64,000 nucleotides of DNA from Nonomuraea glycinis (GCF_014646515.1 NZ_BMNK01000006.1:186001-250000), one strand, 5' to 3'; positions 46,317-55,896 are shown, counted from the stretch's first letter. The notes: generated by a model not told the origin, from the sequence alone. Numbers and translations: made by a program.

Positions 46317-47977
46317 TCGTCGCCGATGCCGTCGGCGGGGTTCTCGCCGCGGCGGGGGCCGAGGTGGTCTTCGGCGTGGTCGGCAGCGGCAACTTCCACG
46401 TCACCAACGCGCTCGTCCGCCACGGCGCGCGGTTCGTCGCGGCCCGGCACGAGGGCGGCGCGGCCACCATGGCCGACGCCTACGCCCGGATGAGCGGCAA
46501 GCTCGCGGTCGTCTCCGTGCACCAGGGCCCCGGCTTCACCAACGCGCTCACCGGGCTCGCCGAGGCGGCCAAGAGCCGGACCCCGATGGTGGTGCTGGCC
46601 GGGGAGGCCACCGACGCCCGCTCCAACTTCGCCATGGACCAGGACGCGGTGGCCCGCGCGGTGGGCGCGGTGCCCATGCGCGCCGGCGACCCGGGCACGG
46701 CCGGGCAGGACGCGCTGGAGGCGTTCCGGATCGCCGTCGAGGAGCGGCGCACGGTCCTGCTCAACCTCCCGCTCGACGTGCAGGCGGCGGCGGCCGGGGA
46801 GTCCTGGGAGCGGCTGGAGCGCGCGGCCGGTCGGCTCCGCGACCGGCCTTCGCCCGTTCCGGTGGACGCCCTGCCGGAGGAGGTGGCGGCGCTGGGGCGG
46901 CTGCTCATGGCGTCCCGTCGGCCGGTGTTCGTCGCCGGGCGCGGGGCGCGCCGGGCCCGGCGCGAGCTGGAGGAGCTGGCCGAACTCGTTGGCGCCCTGC
47001 TGGCCACCTCGGCGGTGGCCCGGGGCCTGTTCCGGGGCAGCCCGTGGGACCTGGACGTGAGCGGCGGGTTCGCCACGCCGCTGGCCGCCGAGCTGATCCG
47101 CGACGCGGACCTGGTGGTGGGCTGGGGGTGCGGGCTCAACATGTGGACCACCCGGCACGGGGCGTTGATCGGGCCGGAGGCGAAGGTCGTCCAGGTTGAT
47201 CTCGAGCGGGCGGCCGTGGGCCGTTACGTGCCCGCGGACCTCGGCGTGGTGGGGGACGTGGCGCGGGTGGCCCGGCAGGTCCGGGACATCGTCGAGCCCT
47301 CCGGGCCGCGCGAGGAGCGGGGTTACCGGTCGGCGGTGGTGGCCGGGCGGGTCCGGGAGGAGGGGCGGTGGCGGGCGGTGCCGTACACCGACGAGGGTGG
47401 CGACGGGCGGATCGACCCGCGGACACTCACGATCGGGCTGGACGACCTGCTCCCCGACGAACGGCTCGTCTCCACTGATTCCGGAAATTTCATGGGATAT
47501 CCCGCGATGATGCTGGATGTCCCTGATGAGGCAGGCTTCTGCTTCACGCAGGCGTTCCAGGCGGTCGGGCTGGGGCTGGCCACCGCCATCGGCGCCGCCG
47601 TCGCGCGGCCGGACCGGCTGCCGGTGGCCGCGCTCGGTGACGGCGGGGCCCTGATGAGCGCCGCCGAGCTGGAGACCGTCGTACGCCTCGGGCTGCCGAT
47701 GCTCGTCGTGGTCTACGACGACGAGGCCTACGGCGCGGAGGTGCACCACTTCGGGCCGCACGGGCACCCGCTGGACACGGTCAGGTTCCCGCCCGCCGAC
47801 CTGGCGGCCATCGCCCGGGGGCACGGGTTCGACGCCGTCACGGTCACCGAGCCCGCCGACCTGGCCGGGGTGGCCGGCTGGCTGACGGGGCCGCGGGACC
47901 GCCCGCTGCTCGTCAACGCCAAGGTCACCCGTGAGCGCCCGTCCTGGTGGCTGGAGGAGGCGTTCAGGGGGCACTAG
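46313..47977 (+). CDS. Thiamine-diphosphate-dependent enzyme (acetolactate synthase-like)
   Basis: 554 residues in the Pyr-central-PP order. Catalytic Glu is in ARHEGGAATMADAYAR; QGPGFTNALTG follows; the ThDP/Mg site is ALGDGGALMSAAELE with VVVYDDEAYG downstream (Asp-Asp where acetohydroxyacid synthases usually have Asn). Members decarboxylate 2-oxo acids or cleave C-C bonds; substrate is unknown. TTG 46313 overlaps the cyclase stop (TTGA) and gives the conserved start VADAVGGVLAAAGAEVVFGV; no good ribosome site, so translation is likely coupled. Confidence 0.88.
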   Translation: MIVADAVGGVLAAAGAEVVFGVVGSGNFHVTNALVRHGARFVAARHEGGAATMADAYARMSGKLAVVSVHQGPGFTNALTGLAEAAKSRTPMVVLAGEATDARSNFAMDQDAVARAVGAVPMRAGDPGTAGQDALEAFRIAVEERRTVLLNLPLDVQAAAAGESWERLERAAGRLRDRPSPVPVDALPEEVAALGRLLMASRRPVFVAGRGARRARRELEELAELVGALLATSAVARGLFRGSPWDLDVSGGFATPLAAELIRDADLVVGWGCGLNMWTTRHGALIGPEAKVVQVDLERAAVGRYVPADLGVVGDVARVARQVRDIVEPSGPREERGYRSAVVAGRVREEGRWRAVPYTDEGGDGRIDPRTLTIGLDDLLPDERLVSTDSGNFMGYPAMMLDVPDEAGFCFTQAFQAVGLGLATAIGAAVARPDRLPVAALGDGGALMSAAELETVVRLGLPMLVVVYDDEAYGAEVHHFGPHGHPLDTVRFPPADLAAIARGHGFDAVTVTEPADLAGVAGWLTGPRDRPLLVNAKVTRERPSWWLEEAFRGH

Positions 47978-48348
47978 AGCTTGCGGTGACCGCGCGCCTC
48001 CTCGGCGGCGGCGAGCACGCCGGCCAGCGGCAGGCCGCCGCCCGACGCCACGGCCGCCGAGACGGCGCCCTCGACGAACGGCACGTCCGCCAGCACGATC
48101 CGCCCCGGCACCTCCAGCAGCCGGGCGGTGAGTACCGAGCTGCCCAGGTCGGGGATGAGAACGACCCCGTCGCCCTGGTCGGCGTCCCGGACCGCCCGCT
48201 CGATCAGGTCCACGCTGGCGCCCAGCCCGCCGTCCTCGGTGCCCCCCGCCGCCACGATCGGCACCCGCTCCCCGGCGATCCCCCGCGCCAGCGCCACCGC
48301 CTCCTCCGCCAGCCCCGCACTATGGGACACCAGCACCACACCCACCAT
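47974..48348 (-). CDS. dhaM: DhaM, phosphocarrier subunit of dihydroxyacetone kinase
   Basis: 124 residues, the EIIA-mannose-type domain only: VGVVLVSHSAGLAEEAVALA with the phosphorylated His, IVAAGGTEDGGLGASVDLI and VVLIPDLGSSVLTARLL. It lacks the HPr and EI-like domains of enterobacterial DhaM, so it must be phosphorylated by the cell's PTS. Third gene of dhaKLM, 87 bases after dhaL. It overlaps the ThDP gene's end by 4 bases on the other strand. Confidence 0.93.
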   Translation of the reverse strand: MVGVVLVSHSAGLAEEAVALARGIAGERVPIVAAGGTEDGGLGASVDLIERAVRDADQGDGVVLIPDLGSSVLTARLLEVPGRIVLADVPFVEGAVSAAVASGGGLPLAGVLAAAEEARGHRKL

Positions 48349-48435
48349 CAGCAGACCTCCGCCGCGAGCCCGGCGCCGTGGACGATCCCGGCCATCACAA
48401 GACCGCCGCACTGCGGGACGGCGCCGAGCGCCTCA

Positions 48436-49053
48436 TCAGGATTCCACCGACGCCAGCGCGGCCATGATGAGCGCTGAGGACGCCGCGCCCGGGTCCTCGT
48501 GCCCGATGCTGCGCTCGCCCAGATAGCTCGCCCGCCCCTTGCGGGCCAGCAGCGGGATCGTCGCCAGCGCCCCCTCCTCGGCCGCGCGCGCCGCCCGCTC
48601 GAACGCCTCCCGCACCTCCACCCCTTCCTGTACGGCCTGCGTCAGCGCCCTGGAGGCGGGGGCCAGCGCGTCCAGCATGGTCTTGTCACCGGGAGCGGCC
48701 TTGCCCAGCCGCGCCACCGCCCGCACCCCCGCCTCGAACGCCGCGGCGAACCCGGCCGGCGTGACCGGGGCGTCCAGCGCCTTGCCCATCTGCCGGAACG
48801 CCGTGCCGTACAGGGGCCCGGAGGCGCCGCCGACGCGGCGGATCAGGGTGTTGCTCGCGGACAGGAGCACCTGCTCCGGCGAGGTCGGCGGCCATTCGGC
48901 CAGGGCCTGCCGCACCTCGGCGAACCCGCGGTCGAGGTTCGTGCCGTGGTCGGCGTCGCCGATGGCGGCGTCGAGCTCGGTCAGGTGGTCGCGGCGCAGC
49001 CGGATCAGCTCGGCCATGCCGGCGAACCAGGCGAGGAAGAAGTCGGTGTCCAT
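48436..49053 (-). CDS. dhaL: DhaL, ADP-binding subunit of dihydroxyacetone kinase
   Basis: 205 residues. The magnesium-binding ELDAAIGDADHGTNLDRGF is present, followed by GGASGPLYGTAFRQMGKAL and KTMLDALAPASRAL, as in DhaL. It holds ADP as a cofactor that is rephosphorylated by DhaM and passes phosphate to DHA bound by DhaK. Its ATG overlaps the dhaK stop (TGATG). Confidence 0.95.
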   Translation of the reverse strand: MDTDFFLAWFAGMAELIRLRRDHLTELDAAIGDADHGTNLDRGFAEVRQALAEWPPTSPEQVLLSASNTLIRRVGGASGPLYGTAFRQMGKALDAPVTPAGFAAAFEAGVRAVARLGKAAPGDKTMLDALAPASRALTQAVQEGVEVREAFERAARAAEEGALATIPLLARKGRASYLGERSIGHEDPGAASSALIMAALASVES

Positions 49054-50033
49054 CAGCGTCCCCAGCGCAGGGCGGGCGTCTCGACGGGCGCGTCCCACAA
49101 CCGCGTCAGGGTGGCGTCGAGCCGGCAGACCGTCACCGAGAAGCCCTGCATGTCCAGGCTGGTCACGTAGTTGCCCACCAGCGAGCGCGCCACCCGGGCC
49201 CCCTTGCCGCGCACGATCGCCTCCACCTCGGCGAAGACGACGTACAGCTCGATCAGCGGGGTGGCGCCCATGCCGTTGACCAGGACGAGCAGGTCGTCCC
49301 GCAGCGGCAGGTCGCCGTGGATCGCGGCCATCGCCACCGCCACCAGCTCCCGCGCCGGCGCCAGCGGCACCCGGGTCCGGCCCGGCTCGCCGTGGATGCC
49401 GATGCCCAGCTCCACCTCGCCCGGTGGCAGATCGAAGGTGGGCCGGCCGGCCGCCGGTGTCGTACAAGAGGTCAGCGCGATGCCGAAGGAGCGGCTGCGC
49501 TCGTTCACCTCGCGCGCCACCCGCGCCACCTCGGCCAGGGGCGCGCCCTCCTCGGCCAGCGCGCCGGCGATCTTCTCCACGAACAGCGTCGCCCCGGTGC
49601 CGCGCCGGCCCGCCGTGTAGAGGGAGTCCTGGACGGCCACGTCGTCGTCGACGAGCACGCTCGCCACCTCGACGTCCTCGACGAGCTCGGCGGCCATCTC
49701 GAAGTTGAGCACGTCGCCGGTGTAGTTCTTGACGATGTGCAGCACACCGGCGCCGCCGTCGACGGCCTGGGTGGCGTCGATGATCTGGTCGGGCACCGGC
49801 GAGGTGAAGATCTCTCCGGGGCAGGCCGCGTCGAGCATGCCGTGCCCGACGAACCCGGCGTGCAGCGGCTCGTGCCCGGAGCCGCCGCCGGAGACCAAGG
49901 CGACCTTGCCCGGCCGTGGCGCGTCGGCCCGGTGGACGACCCGGTTGCGGACCCGCAGCGCCGGGTGCGCGGCGGCGAGGCCCGCCAGGGCGTCCTCGAC
50001 CACGGAGTCGGCCGCGTTGATGAGCTTCTTCAT
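49053..50033 (-). CDS. dhaK: DhaK, dihydroxyacetone-binding kinase subunit
   Basis: 326 residues. [20 protein letters not shown] and [13 protein letters not shown] (His that covalently binds dihydroxyacetone) are intact; [14 protein letters not shown] is the family mark. ATG 50033 gives the conserved [20 protein letters not shown] start. First gene of dhaKLM. No dhaR or glycerol dehydrogenase gene is adjacent. Confidence 0.96.
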   Translation of the reverse strand: MKKLINAADSVVEDALAGLAAAHPALRVRNRVVHRADAPRPGKVALVSGGGSGHEPLHAGFVGHGMLDAACPGEIFTSPVPDQIIDATQAVDGGAGVLHIVKNYTGDVLNFEMAAELVEDVEVASVLVDDDVAVQDSLYTAGRRGTGATLFVEKIAGALAEEGAPLAEVARVAREVNERSRSFGIALTSCTTPAAGRPTFDLPPGEVELGIGIHGEPGRTRVPLAPARELVAVAMAAIHGDLPLRDDLLVLVNGMGATPLIELYVVFAEVEAIVRGKGARVARSLVGNYVTSLDMQGFSVTVCRLDATLTRLWDAPVETPALRWGR

Positions 50034-50139
50034 GGTCGTAACATCTGCCCGTTTTCGCCCGGCGGCAAGCGCCGTCGGCGAATCGCTCGCGGCGGGCGGG
50101 CATGCCAAGGAACCGGCCGGAATAGGCTACCTTCTGGTC

Positions 50140-50892
50140 ATGGCTGAGATCGTGTACCCGCCGGTGCTGGCCACCGCGCGGACCCTGTTTCGCGTGCTGG
50201 ACTACCGCTTCCACCTGGAGGGGACCGAGCACGTGCCGCGCTCGGGCGGGGCGGTGCTGGTGAGCAACCACATCAGCTATCTCGACTTCATCTTCGCCGG
50301 ATACGGCGCGCTGCCGGCCAAGCGGCTGGTGCGCTTCATGGCTAAGAAGGACGTGTTCGACCACCGGATCTCCGGGCCGCTGATGCGCGGCATGCACCAC
50401 ATCCCGGTCGACCGCGAGGCGGGCGCCGGCTCCTACGCCACGGCGCTGCGCATGCTGAAGGCGGGGGAGGTGGTGGGGGTGTTCGCCGAGGGCACGATCA
50501 GCCGCTCCTTCACCGTCAAGGAGATCAAGAACGGCGCCATCCGGATGGCGCAGGCGGCCAAGGTGCCGATCATCCCGGTCGGGCTGTGGGGCAGCCAGCG
50601 GATCTGGACCAAGGGCAGGAAGAAGCAGCTCCTGCAGCGCCATGTGCCGCTGACCATCCTGGTCGGCGAGCCGATGAATCCGCGCCGGGGCGAGGACGTC
50701 GACCAGCACGTGGCCGACCTGCACGCCCGGCTGTCGAGCCTGGTGGACCGGGCGCAGCGGACCTATCCGGAGACCCCGCAGGGCGTCTGGTGGCAGCCCG
50801 CGCACCTGGGCGGCACCGCGCCCACCCCCGAGGAGGCGGCCGCCATGGACGAGGAAGAGGCCCGCGCCCGCGCCGCCAAGGCCAAGGACTGA
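50140..50892 (+). CDS. plsC: 1-acyl-glycerol-3-phosphate acyltransferase family
   Basis: 250 residues with the HX4D motif NHISYLDFIF (near residue 42), the phosphate-binding FAEGTISRSF and GAIRMAQAAKVPIIPVGLWG. It acylates lysophosphatidate or a related lipid. TAGGCT lies about 12 bases upstream and no ribosome site is visible, so the mRNA may be leaderless. The C-terminal 30 residues are acidic/Ala-rich. It is convergent with the kinase gene. Confidence 0.9.
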   Translation: MAEIVYPPVLATARTLFRVLDYRFHLEGTEHVPRSGGAVLVSNHISYLDFIFAGYGALPAKRLVRFMAKKDVFDHRISGPLMRGMHHIPVDREAGAGSYATALRMLKAGEVVGVFAEGTISRSFTVKEIKNGAIRMAQAAKVPIIPVGLWGSQRIWTKGRKKQLLQRHVPLTILVGEPMNPRRGEDVDQHVADLHARLSSLVDRAQRTYPETPQGVWWQPAHLGGTAPTPEEAAAMDEEEARARAAKAKD

Positions 50893-50899
50893 GCGCGGG

Positions 50900-51706
50900 T
50901 TAGATGGCCGCCTGGTAGCTGCCGGCGCGCATGCCCGCGAGCAACCCGGCGGTCTGCTCGTGGGTGAAGCGCCGCACCGGGTCGTTGTGCAGCAGGCCCT
51001 CGATGAGCGGGCGCATCACACCGGCCCGGCGCGGCGGCGGGTAGCCGCCGCTGCGGGCCATCCCCAGCACCGTGGCCGCGTCCTGCCCGGGGTAGGGCGG
51101 CTGGCCTTCGATGGCGCTGTAGAGCGTGGCGCCGAACGACCACATGTCGGCCTCCTTGCTGGCCGGGCCGCCGTGCAGCCGCTCCGGGGCCATGAACGCG
51201 GGTGTGCCGCGCAGCCGCCTGGAGGTGACCTTCCGGATGTCGCCCTCGGCCGTGGCTATGCCGAAGTCGGTCAGCACCACCCGGTCGCCCGTCAGCATGA
51301 CGTTGGCCGGCTTCACGTCGCGATGCAGCACCGCGGCCTGGTGGGCGGTGCGCAGCGCCGCGAGCAGGTGCTGGCCGATCGCCGCCACCGACTGCGCGGG
51401 CAGCGTGCCCACCTGGGAAAGCAACTGGTGAAGAGAGAGCCCGTCAAGGTACTCCATCACGATCCAGAGCTTGCCGCCCTCTTCGATGAGGTCGTGGACC
51501 GTGACGATGTTGGGGTGCGACAACCTGGCCGCCATGCGCGCCTCGCGCAGCACGCGCCGGCGCACCATCTCGGCCTCCCCGGCCAGCGTCAGCTCCTTGA
51601 GCGCTACCTCTCGGTGCAGAAGCTGGTCGAATGCACGCCAGACGACGCCCATGCCCCCACGACCGGCCTCCTCGTTCAGGAGGTACCGTCCGCCGATCTC
51701 CCGCAT
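50900..51706 (-). CDS. Soluble Ser/Thr protein kinase
   Basis: 268 residues, a kinase domain and nothing else: glycine loop GRGGMGVVWRAFD, ATP Lys in VALKELTL, catalytic loop LHRDVKPANVMLTGD, DFGIATAEG, and APERLHGG. Actinobacterial kinases usually carry a transmembrane helix and PASTA or other sensor; here the protein ends right after the kinase fold (SYQAAI). It is therefore cytoplasmic. Targets are unknown. Confidence 0.94.
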   Translation of the reverse strand: MREIGGRYLLNEEAGRGGMGVVWRAFDQLLHREVALKELTLAGEAEMVRRRVLREARMAARLSHPNIVTVHDLIEEGGKLWIVMEYLDGLSLHQLLSQVGTLPAQSVAAIGQHLLAALRTAHQAAVLHRDVKPANVMLTGDRVVLTDFGIATAEGDIRKVTSRRLRGTPAFMAPERLHGGPASKEADMWSFGATLYSAIEGQPPYPGQDAATVLGMARSGGYPPPRRAGVMRPLIEGLLHNDPVRRFTHEQTAGLLAGMRAGSYQAAI

Positions 51707-51740
51707 ACCATCCCCTCATTGACGGGGTAATCATGTCATC

Positions 51741-53066
51741 TCAGCGCAGGCCTTTGGGTGCCGAACGTGATCTGGATATGTCGGGAATCGAAGCGTCGCT
51801 GGTCAGAGGCGATGAAATTCGATCGGGTACGACACGCCACAGGAGGCCGACAGCGGCCAAGCAGACGCCCGCGGCGCTCAGGAAGACCGCCGGAAGCCCG
51901 GCGAACTCGCCCAGCACCCCGCCCAGCACCGCCCCGATCGGCATCCCGCCCATGCCGATCAGACGGTAGGCGGAGTTCACCCGGCCCAGCAGGCCGGCGG
52001 GGATGAGCCGCTGGCGGGCGGTGATGACGAGCACGTTCGCCGCGGCCCCGGCGGCGCCCCACACCACGGCGGTCGGATAGAGCAGCCAGGCGATCGGCAG
52101 CAGTACGGGGACCAGGTGCAGCAGCGCGCTGATCAGCCACAGGCCTGCCAGTGCCCGGCCCTCGCCGAACAGCCGGACGACACGGTCCGACACCAGCGAC
52201 CCGGCCACGGCCCCCACGGCGAGCGCCGTCATCACCAGCCCGTAGCCGGCCGGATCCAACCCGATCCGCGACCCGTCGCCGACGACCCACAGCACGAGCA
52301 CGCCGAAGTAGGCGGCGCTGGCGAAGTTGAGCAGTCCGGCGGAGACGGCCAGCGTGCGCAGGAAGCGATGCCGCCACAGGTAGCGCAGCGCCTCACCGAT
52401 GTCCCCGGCCATCGACCGCCGCCCGGTGCCGCTTGAGGTGCTCTCGGGTCGAGGGTGCCGGTCCGGGAGCCTTGGTCCGGTGTTCTCGGGCTGTGGCCGG
52501 AAGCGGCCGCGCATGCCCAGCAGGAGCAGGCCCGCCGCGCCGTACAGCAGGGCCGGGGCGCCGAAGACGGCGGCGGGCAGGAGCGTGACCAGCAGGCCGG
52601 CCACGGGCGCGCCGGCGAAGTCGTTGCCGATCGTCTGGGTGCTCACCACGCGCCCGTTCGCCGTGGTGAGGTGGGCGGGTGCGACCGTCATCGGCAGCAC
52701 CGACTGCGCCGAGACGTCCGCGAACACCTCGCTCACGCAGGCCAGCAGCACGGCCACCAGCATGATCCACAGGTTCATCAGGCCGAGCGCGCCGAGCACG
52801 GCCACGGCCATCAGGACGGCCGCGCGGATCACGTTCGCCAGCACCATGATGCGCCTGCGGTCGAGCCGGTCCGCGAGGGCGCCCGCGTGCAGGGCCAGCA
52901 GCAGCCAGGGCAGCGTGGCCGCCGCCCCCACCAGCGCCACCTGGACGGGGGAGCGGGTGAACGTCAGCGCCAGCAGCGGCGCGCCCACCTTCAGCACGCC
53001 GTCGGCGAGGTTCGACAGCGCGGTGGCGGACAGCAGAAAGCCGAACGATCGGCCGAGACGCGCCAT
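51741..53066 (-). CDS. MFS transporter (EntS/MFS_3 type)
   Basis: 441 residues, about 12 transmembrane helices with the A-like motif LHAGALADRLDRRRIMVLAN. The family includes macrolide and siderophore exporters. The 30-residue middle loop (ENTGPRLPDRHPRPESTSSG) is polar. It is divergent from an ArsR-like regulator over 68 bases, the usual set-up for a repressor-controlled exporter. Confidence 0.9.
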   Translation of the reverse strand: MARLGRSFGFLLSATALSNLADGVLKVGAPLLALTFTRSPVQVALVGAAATLPWLLLALHAGALADRLDRRRIMVLANVIRAAVLMAVAVLGALGLMNLWIMLVAVLLACVSEVFADVSAQSVLPMTVAPAHLTTANGRVVSTQTIGNDFAGAPVAGLLVTLLPAAVFGAPALLYGAAGLLLLGMRGRFRPQPENTGPRLPDRHPRPESTSSGTGRRSMAGDIGEALRYLWRHRFLRTLAVSAGLLNFASAAYFGVLVLWVVGDGSRIGLDPAGYGLVMTALAVGAVAGSLVSDRVVRLFGEGRALAGLWLISALLHLVPVLLPIAWLLYPTAVVWGAAGAAANVLVITARQRLIPAGLLGRVNSAYRLIGMGGMPIGAVLGGVLGEFAGLPAVFLSAAGVCLAAVGLLWRVVPDRISSPLTSDASIPDISRSRSAPKGLR

Positions 53067-53108
53067 GACTCACTCCGCTAGTGTGTAAGGAAAGCTGTGC
53101 ATAGATTA

Positions 53109-53118
53109 CTTTGCAAAG
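53109..53118. promoter_or_regulatory. Possible operator between exporter and regulator
   Basis: CTTTGCAAAG is a perfect 10 bp palindrome in the A+T-rich divergent region; GTGCA (53097-53101) and TGCAC (53127-53131) flank it symmetrically on a larger scale. It may bind the regulator encoded at 53135. Confidence 0.4.
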
Positions 53119-53134
53119 ATAGGTTTGCACACCG

Positions 53135-53749
53135 ATGCCGCGCAAGAGCTTTTCCGCCCGGACTCTCGACGCCAACGCGCTCAAGTCCTTCGCCCACCCC
53201 CTCCGCCTGCGCCTGTACGAGCTGCTGGAGGAGCACGGCCCGTCCACCGCCACCCGGCTCGCCGGACTGGTCGGCCAGAACACCGGCGCGACCAGCTACC
53301 ACCTGCGCGAGCTGGCCCGGCACGAGATGATCGAGGCGGTGCCCGAGCTGGGGCGCGGCAAGGAGAAATACTGGCGGGTGGCGCCGGGCGGCTTCTCCTA
53401 CGGCGAGTCGCCCGCCGACGCCGACGCCGCCGGCGCGCTCGCGTTCCTGCTCGACGAGGTCGTACGCCAGCGCGGCGCCGAGCTGACCCGGTGGCGCGAG
53501 GAGGCCGACAGCACGCCGGAGGAGTGGGTCCAGGCCAGCGGCCTCGGCCGCCGCTCCCTGCGGCTCACGGCCGGGGAGACGGCGGGGATGCGGGACGAAA
53601 TCTTCGAGGTGCTGGAGCGTTACCGCGCACTCTCGGATCGCCGGATCGGCGCGTCCCCGGGCGCCCCCGATCCCGGCACGGCGCACGTGATCGTGCACTT
53701 CGACGTCTTCCCCGTGGGGGTCGAGGAGGTGGACGGGCCGGCGCGGTGA
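53135..53749 (+). CDS. ArsR-like winged-helix regulator
   Basis: 204 residues. The N-terminal winged helix (LKSFAHPLRLRLYELLEEHG, TATRLAGLVGQNTGATSYHL, RELARHEMIEAVPE) is of the ArsR/HTH_20 kind; the C-terminal 110 residues form a helical domain with no metal-site cysteines. It probably represses the divergent MFS exporter and itself in response to a small molecule. Confidence 0.9.
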   Translation: MPRKSFSARTLDANALKSFAHPLRLRLYELLEEHGPSTATRLAGLVGQNTGATSYHLRELARHEMIEAVPELGRGKEKYWRVAPGGFSYGESPADADAAGALAFLLDEVVRQRGAELTRWREEADSTPEEWVQASGLGRRSLRLTAGETAGMRDEIFEVLERYRALSDRRIGASPGAPDPGTAHVIVHFDVFPVGVEEVDGPAR

Positions 53750-53837
53750 ACGATCTCGCGCTGCCGTGCGTACCCCCTGTAGATCGGTGCATAACTGGTC
53801 AAGTCATACCCGACGATCTGGAAGGGGATGACGGCAG

Positions 53838-54566
53838 ATGCGCTCTCGACGTGGCCGTCTCGTTCTCGCCGCCGCGTGCGGCGCCGTCGCGCTCACCACC
53901 GCCGCCTGCTCCCTCCCCGCGGGCGTGCGCAGCGCCGACACCGCGAGGGTCGCCGACGCCGCCTCGTTACCCGCGGAGGAGATTCCGGAAGATCAGCTGG
54001 CGCCGGCCGCCACCAGCCTCACCCAACCGGACCCGTCGGCGGCGCCCGCGGCGACGGCGGGCGGCAAGGACGACAACAGCACCTGGCCCACGAAATGGGG
54101 TCCGCTGTCGCCCCTCGACCGTGACCTGATCAAGAAGGTACGGCTCGCCACGCTGTGGGAGATGACGATGGCCCAGGAGGCGATCCAGCGCGCCAGTAGC
54201 GCCAAGGTGCGCACGATCAGCAAGGAGATCGCCGCGCAGCATCACGTACTGGACAAAGGGGCCCTCGACCTGGCGAAGAAGTTCGACATCCGGCTGCCGG
54301 TGAAGCCCACCGAGGATCAGGCGCGCTGGATGGCCGACATCACCAGCAGGACCGGGCGGGACTACGACGTCACCTACGTCAAGTGGCTGCGGCTGGCGCA
54401 CGGCGGGATCTTCCCCGCGATCGGCTCGGTGCGCGGGACCACCCAGAACACGCTGGTGCGCAAGTACGCGGAGGAGTGCAACGCGGCGGTGCTGAACCAC
54501 CAGCGGCTGCTGGAGAGCACCGGCCTGGCCGGCCCCGACGCCTTCCCGACCCCGCCCCCGGTCTGA
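53838..54566 (+). CDS. DUF4142 lipoprotein
   Basis: 242 residues. Signal peptide MRSRRGRLVLAAACGAVALT with lipobox LTTAAC (Cys near 24), a Pro/Ala/Thr-rich linker (residues 40-85), then a ferritin-like helical DUF4142 domain (LDRDLIKKVRLATLWEMTMA; KVRTISKEIAAQHHVLDKGA). Family function is unknown; it acts outside the membrane. Confidence 0.88.
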   Translation: MRSRRGRLVLAAACGAVALTTAACSLPAGVRSADTARVADAASLPAEEIPEDQLAPAATSLTQPDPSAAPAATAGGKDDNSTWPTKWGPLSPLDRDLIKKVRLATLWEMTMAQEAIQRASSAKVRTISKEIAAQHHVLDKGALDLAKKFDIRLPVKPTEDQARWMADITSRTGRDYDVTYVKWLRLAHGGIFPAIGSVRGTTQNTLVRKYAEECNAAVLNHQRLLESTGLAGPDAFPTPPPV

Positions 54567-54661
54567 CCTCTTCTCATGAGACCTTCATCTTCCGCAGAGA
54601 TCACTTTCAGCTGACACGGTGACCATGGACGGCACAGGCCGAGACAGGGAGACGGGTCACC

Positions 54662-55162
54662 ATGGGCTCAGTGAAGATGAGCGCGACATTCATGCGGCGG
54701 GCGCTGGCCGCACTGACGGCGATCGCCGTCTTAGGCGCGGCGTTCGAGCTGTTCGCCGAGCGGCACTGGCGCAGCCCGCAGCAGCTCGTCCCGTGGGCCG
54801 CCCTCGCGCTTCTGGCCGTCGCCGCGGTGCTGCTGCTGCTCAAGGAGTCTCGCGGGCTGACCCGCACGATCAGGGTGATCGCGGGCGCGGTGCTGCTGGC
54901 CTCCGCCATCGGGGTGTACGCGCACGTGTCCGCCAACTTCACCATGGGCTCGTTCGACCAGAGTCTCGACGGGACCTGGGCCGGCATGTCCGTCGTCTCG
55001 CAGTACTGGTACGCGCTCACCAAGGCGGTCGGCAACGCGCCCCCGCTGGCGCCCGGCATGCTCGCCCAGGCGGCCCTGCTGGTGCTGCTGGCCACCTTCG
55101 CCGGCTCCGGGACGGCGGCGACGGAGTCCCGGCACCGCCGGGCCATGGCCGACGCCGACTGA
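54662..55162 (+). CDS. Four-helix membrane protein, function unknown
   Basis: 166 residues with hydrophobic segments at about 12-31, 43-60, 70-90 and 130-147. A conserved-looking extracytoplasmic loop (HVSANFTMGSFDQSLDGTW) lies between the third and fourth. I do not recognise the family. The 3' end, including its last codons and stop, is the first copy of a roughly 40 bp tandem duplication. Confidence 0.75.
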   Translation: MGSVKMSATFMRRALAALTAIAVLGAAFELFAERHWRSPQQLVPWAALALLAVAAVLLLLKESRGLTRTIRVIAGAVLLASAIGVYAHVSANFTMGSFDQSLDGTWAGMSVVSQYWYALTKAVGNAPPLAPGMLAQAALLVLLATFAGSGTAATESRHRRAMADAD

Positions 55163-55220
55163 CGTCGCCGGCGTCTCCCGGGCCATGGCTGTCGCCAACT
55201 TGACGTCGCCGGCGTCTGTC
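55140..55220. repeat. Imperfect tandem duplication of about 40 bp
   Basis: Units at 55140-55179 and 55180-55220 both begin GGGCCATGGC and both contain TGACGTCGCCGGCGTCT or nearly so. The first carries the stop of the membrane protein; the second, with a few changes, is non-coding. Confidence 0.75.
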
Positions 55221-55244
55221 GGGCCGGGAGAGCGGCCGTAGGAC

Positions 55245-55883
55245 TCATTCCGGCTGCGATCCGGCGTCCGGGCCGGACAACGGCCGCCAGCCGTGCTCGA
55301 CCGATCGGCGGCATCTGCCGGGTTCGTCGCCCGCGCTGACGAACAGCGCGGTCAGCATGGGCACGCCGTGGTCGAGCGTCTGGCGGGGCAGCGGGCCGCC
55401 CGCGACCAGGGAGACCAGACCGTGGGCGACGGCCCAGCTCTGGATCGCGAGCTCCAAGGGGACGGTGCCGGCGTGGAAGCGGCCGGTGTCCCTGGCGCGC
55501 AGGACGGCCTGGACCAGGTATTCCAGGGTCGCGTCCGCGGCCTTGAGGTCTTCGAGGCCGACGCTCGCGTCGAACATGACCCGGTAGAGGTCAGGGTGGT
55601 CCAGGGCGTTGCGGAGGTAGGCCGCGATCAGGGCGGTCAGGTCCCGCACCGGGTCCGTGGACATCGTCATCGTTGTGAACCGGGCGCCCAGGCGGGTGAA
55701 GCCCTCCTGCCGCAGGGCCTGCCACATGCCGTCCATGCCGCCGAAGTAGGTGTAGACGGCCATCGTCGACACGCCCGTCCCGGCCACCAGCGAGCGCAGG
55801 GTGATGGGCTCGCGGGTGCGCAGCATGTGCGCGGCCCGCTCGATGAGCAGGGTGCGGACCGCCGGATCCTTCGTCCTCGCCAT
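55245..55883 (-). CDS. TetR-family regulator
   Basis: 212 residues. Helix-turn-helix in LLIERAAHMLRTREPITLRS, LVAGTGVSTMAVYTYFGGMD; ligand domain of the WHG type (HPDLYRVMFDAS). ATG 55883 is preferred, because an ATG five codons upstream would overlap the palindrome at 55897-55914. It probably controls itself and the divergent RidA gene. Confidence 0.9.
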   Translation of the reverse strand: MARTKDPAVRTLLIERAAHMLRTREPITLRSLVAGTGVSTMAVYTYFGGMDGMWQALRQEGFTRLGARFTTMTMSTDPVRDLTALIAAYLRNALDHPDLYRVMFDASVGLEDLKAADATLEYLVQAVLRARDTGRFHAGTVPLELAIQSWAVAHGLVSLVAGGPLPRQTLDHGVPMLTALFVSAGDEPGRCRRSVEHGWRPLSGPDAGSQPE

Positions 55884-55896
55884 GGCACCAGAATAC

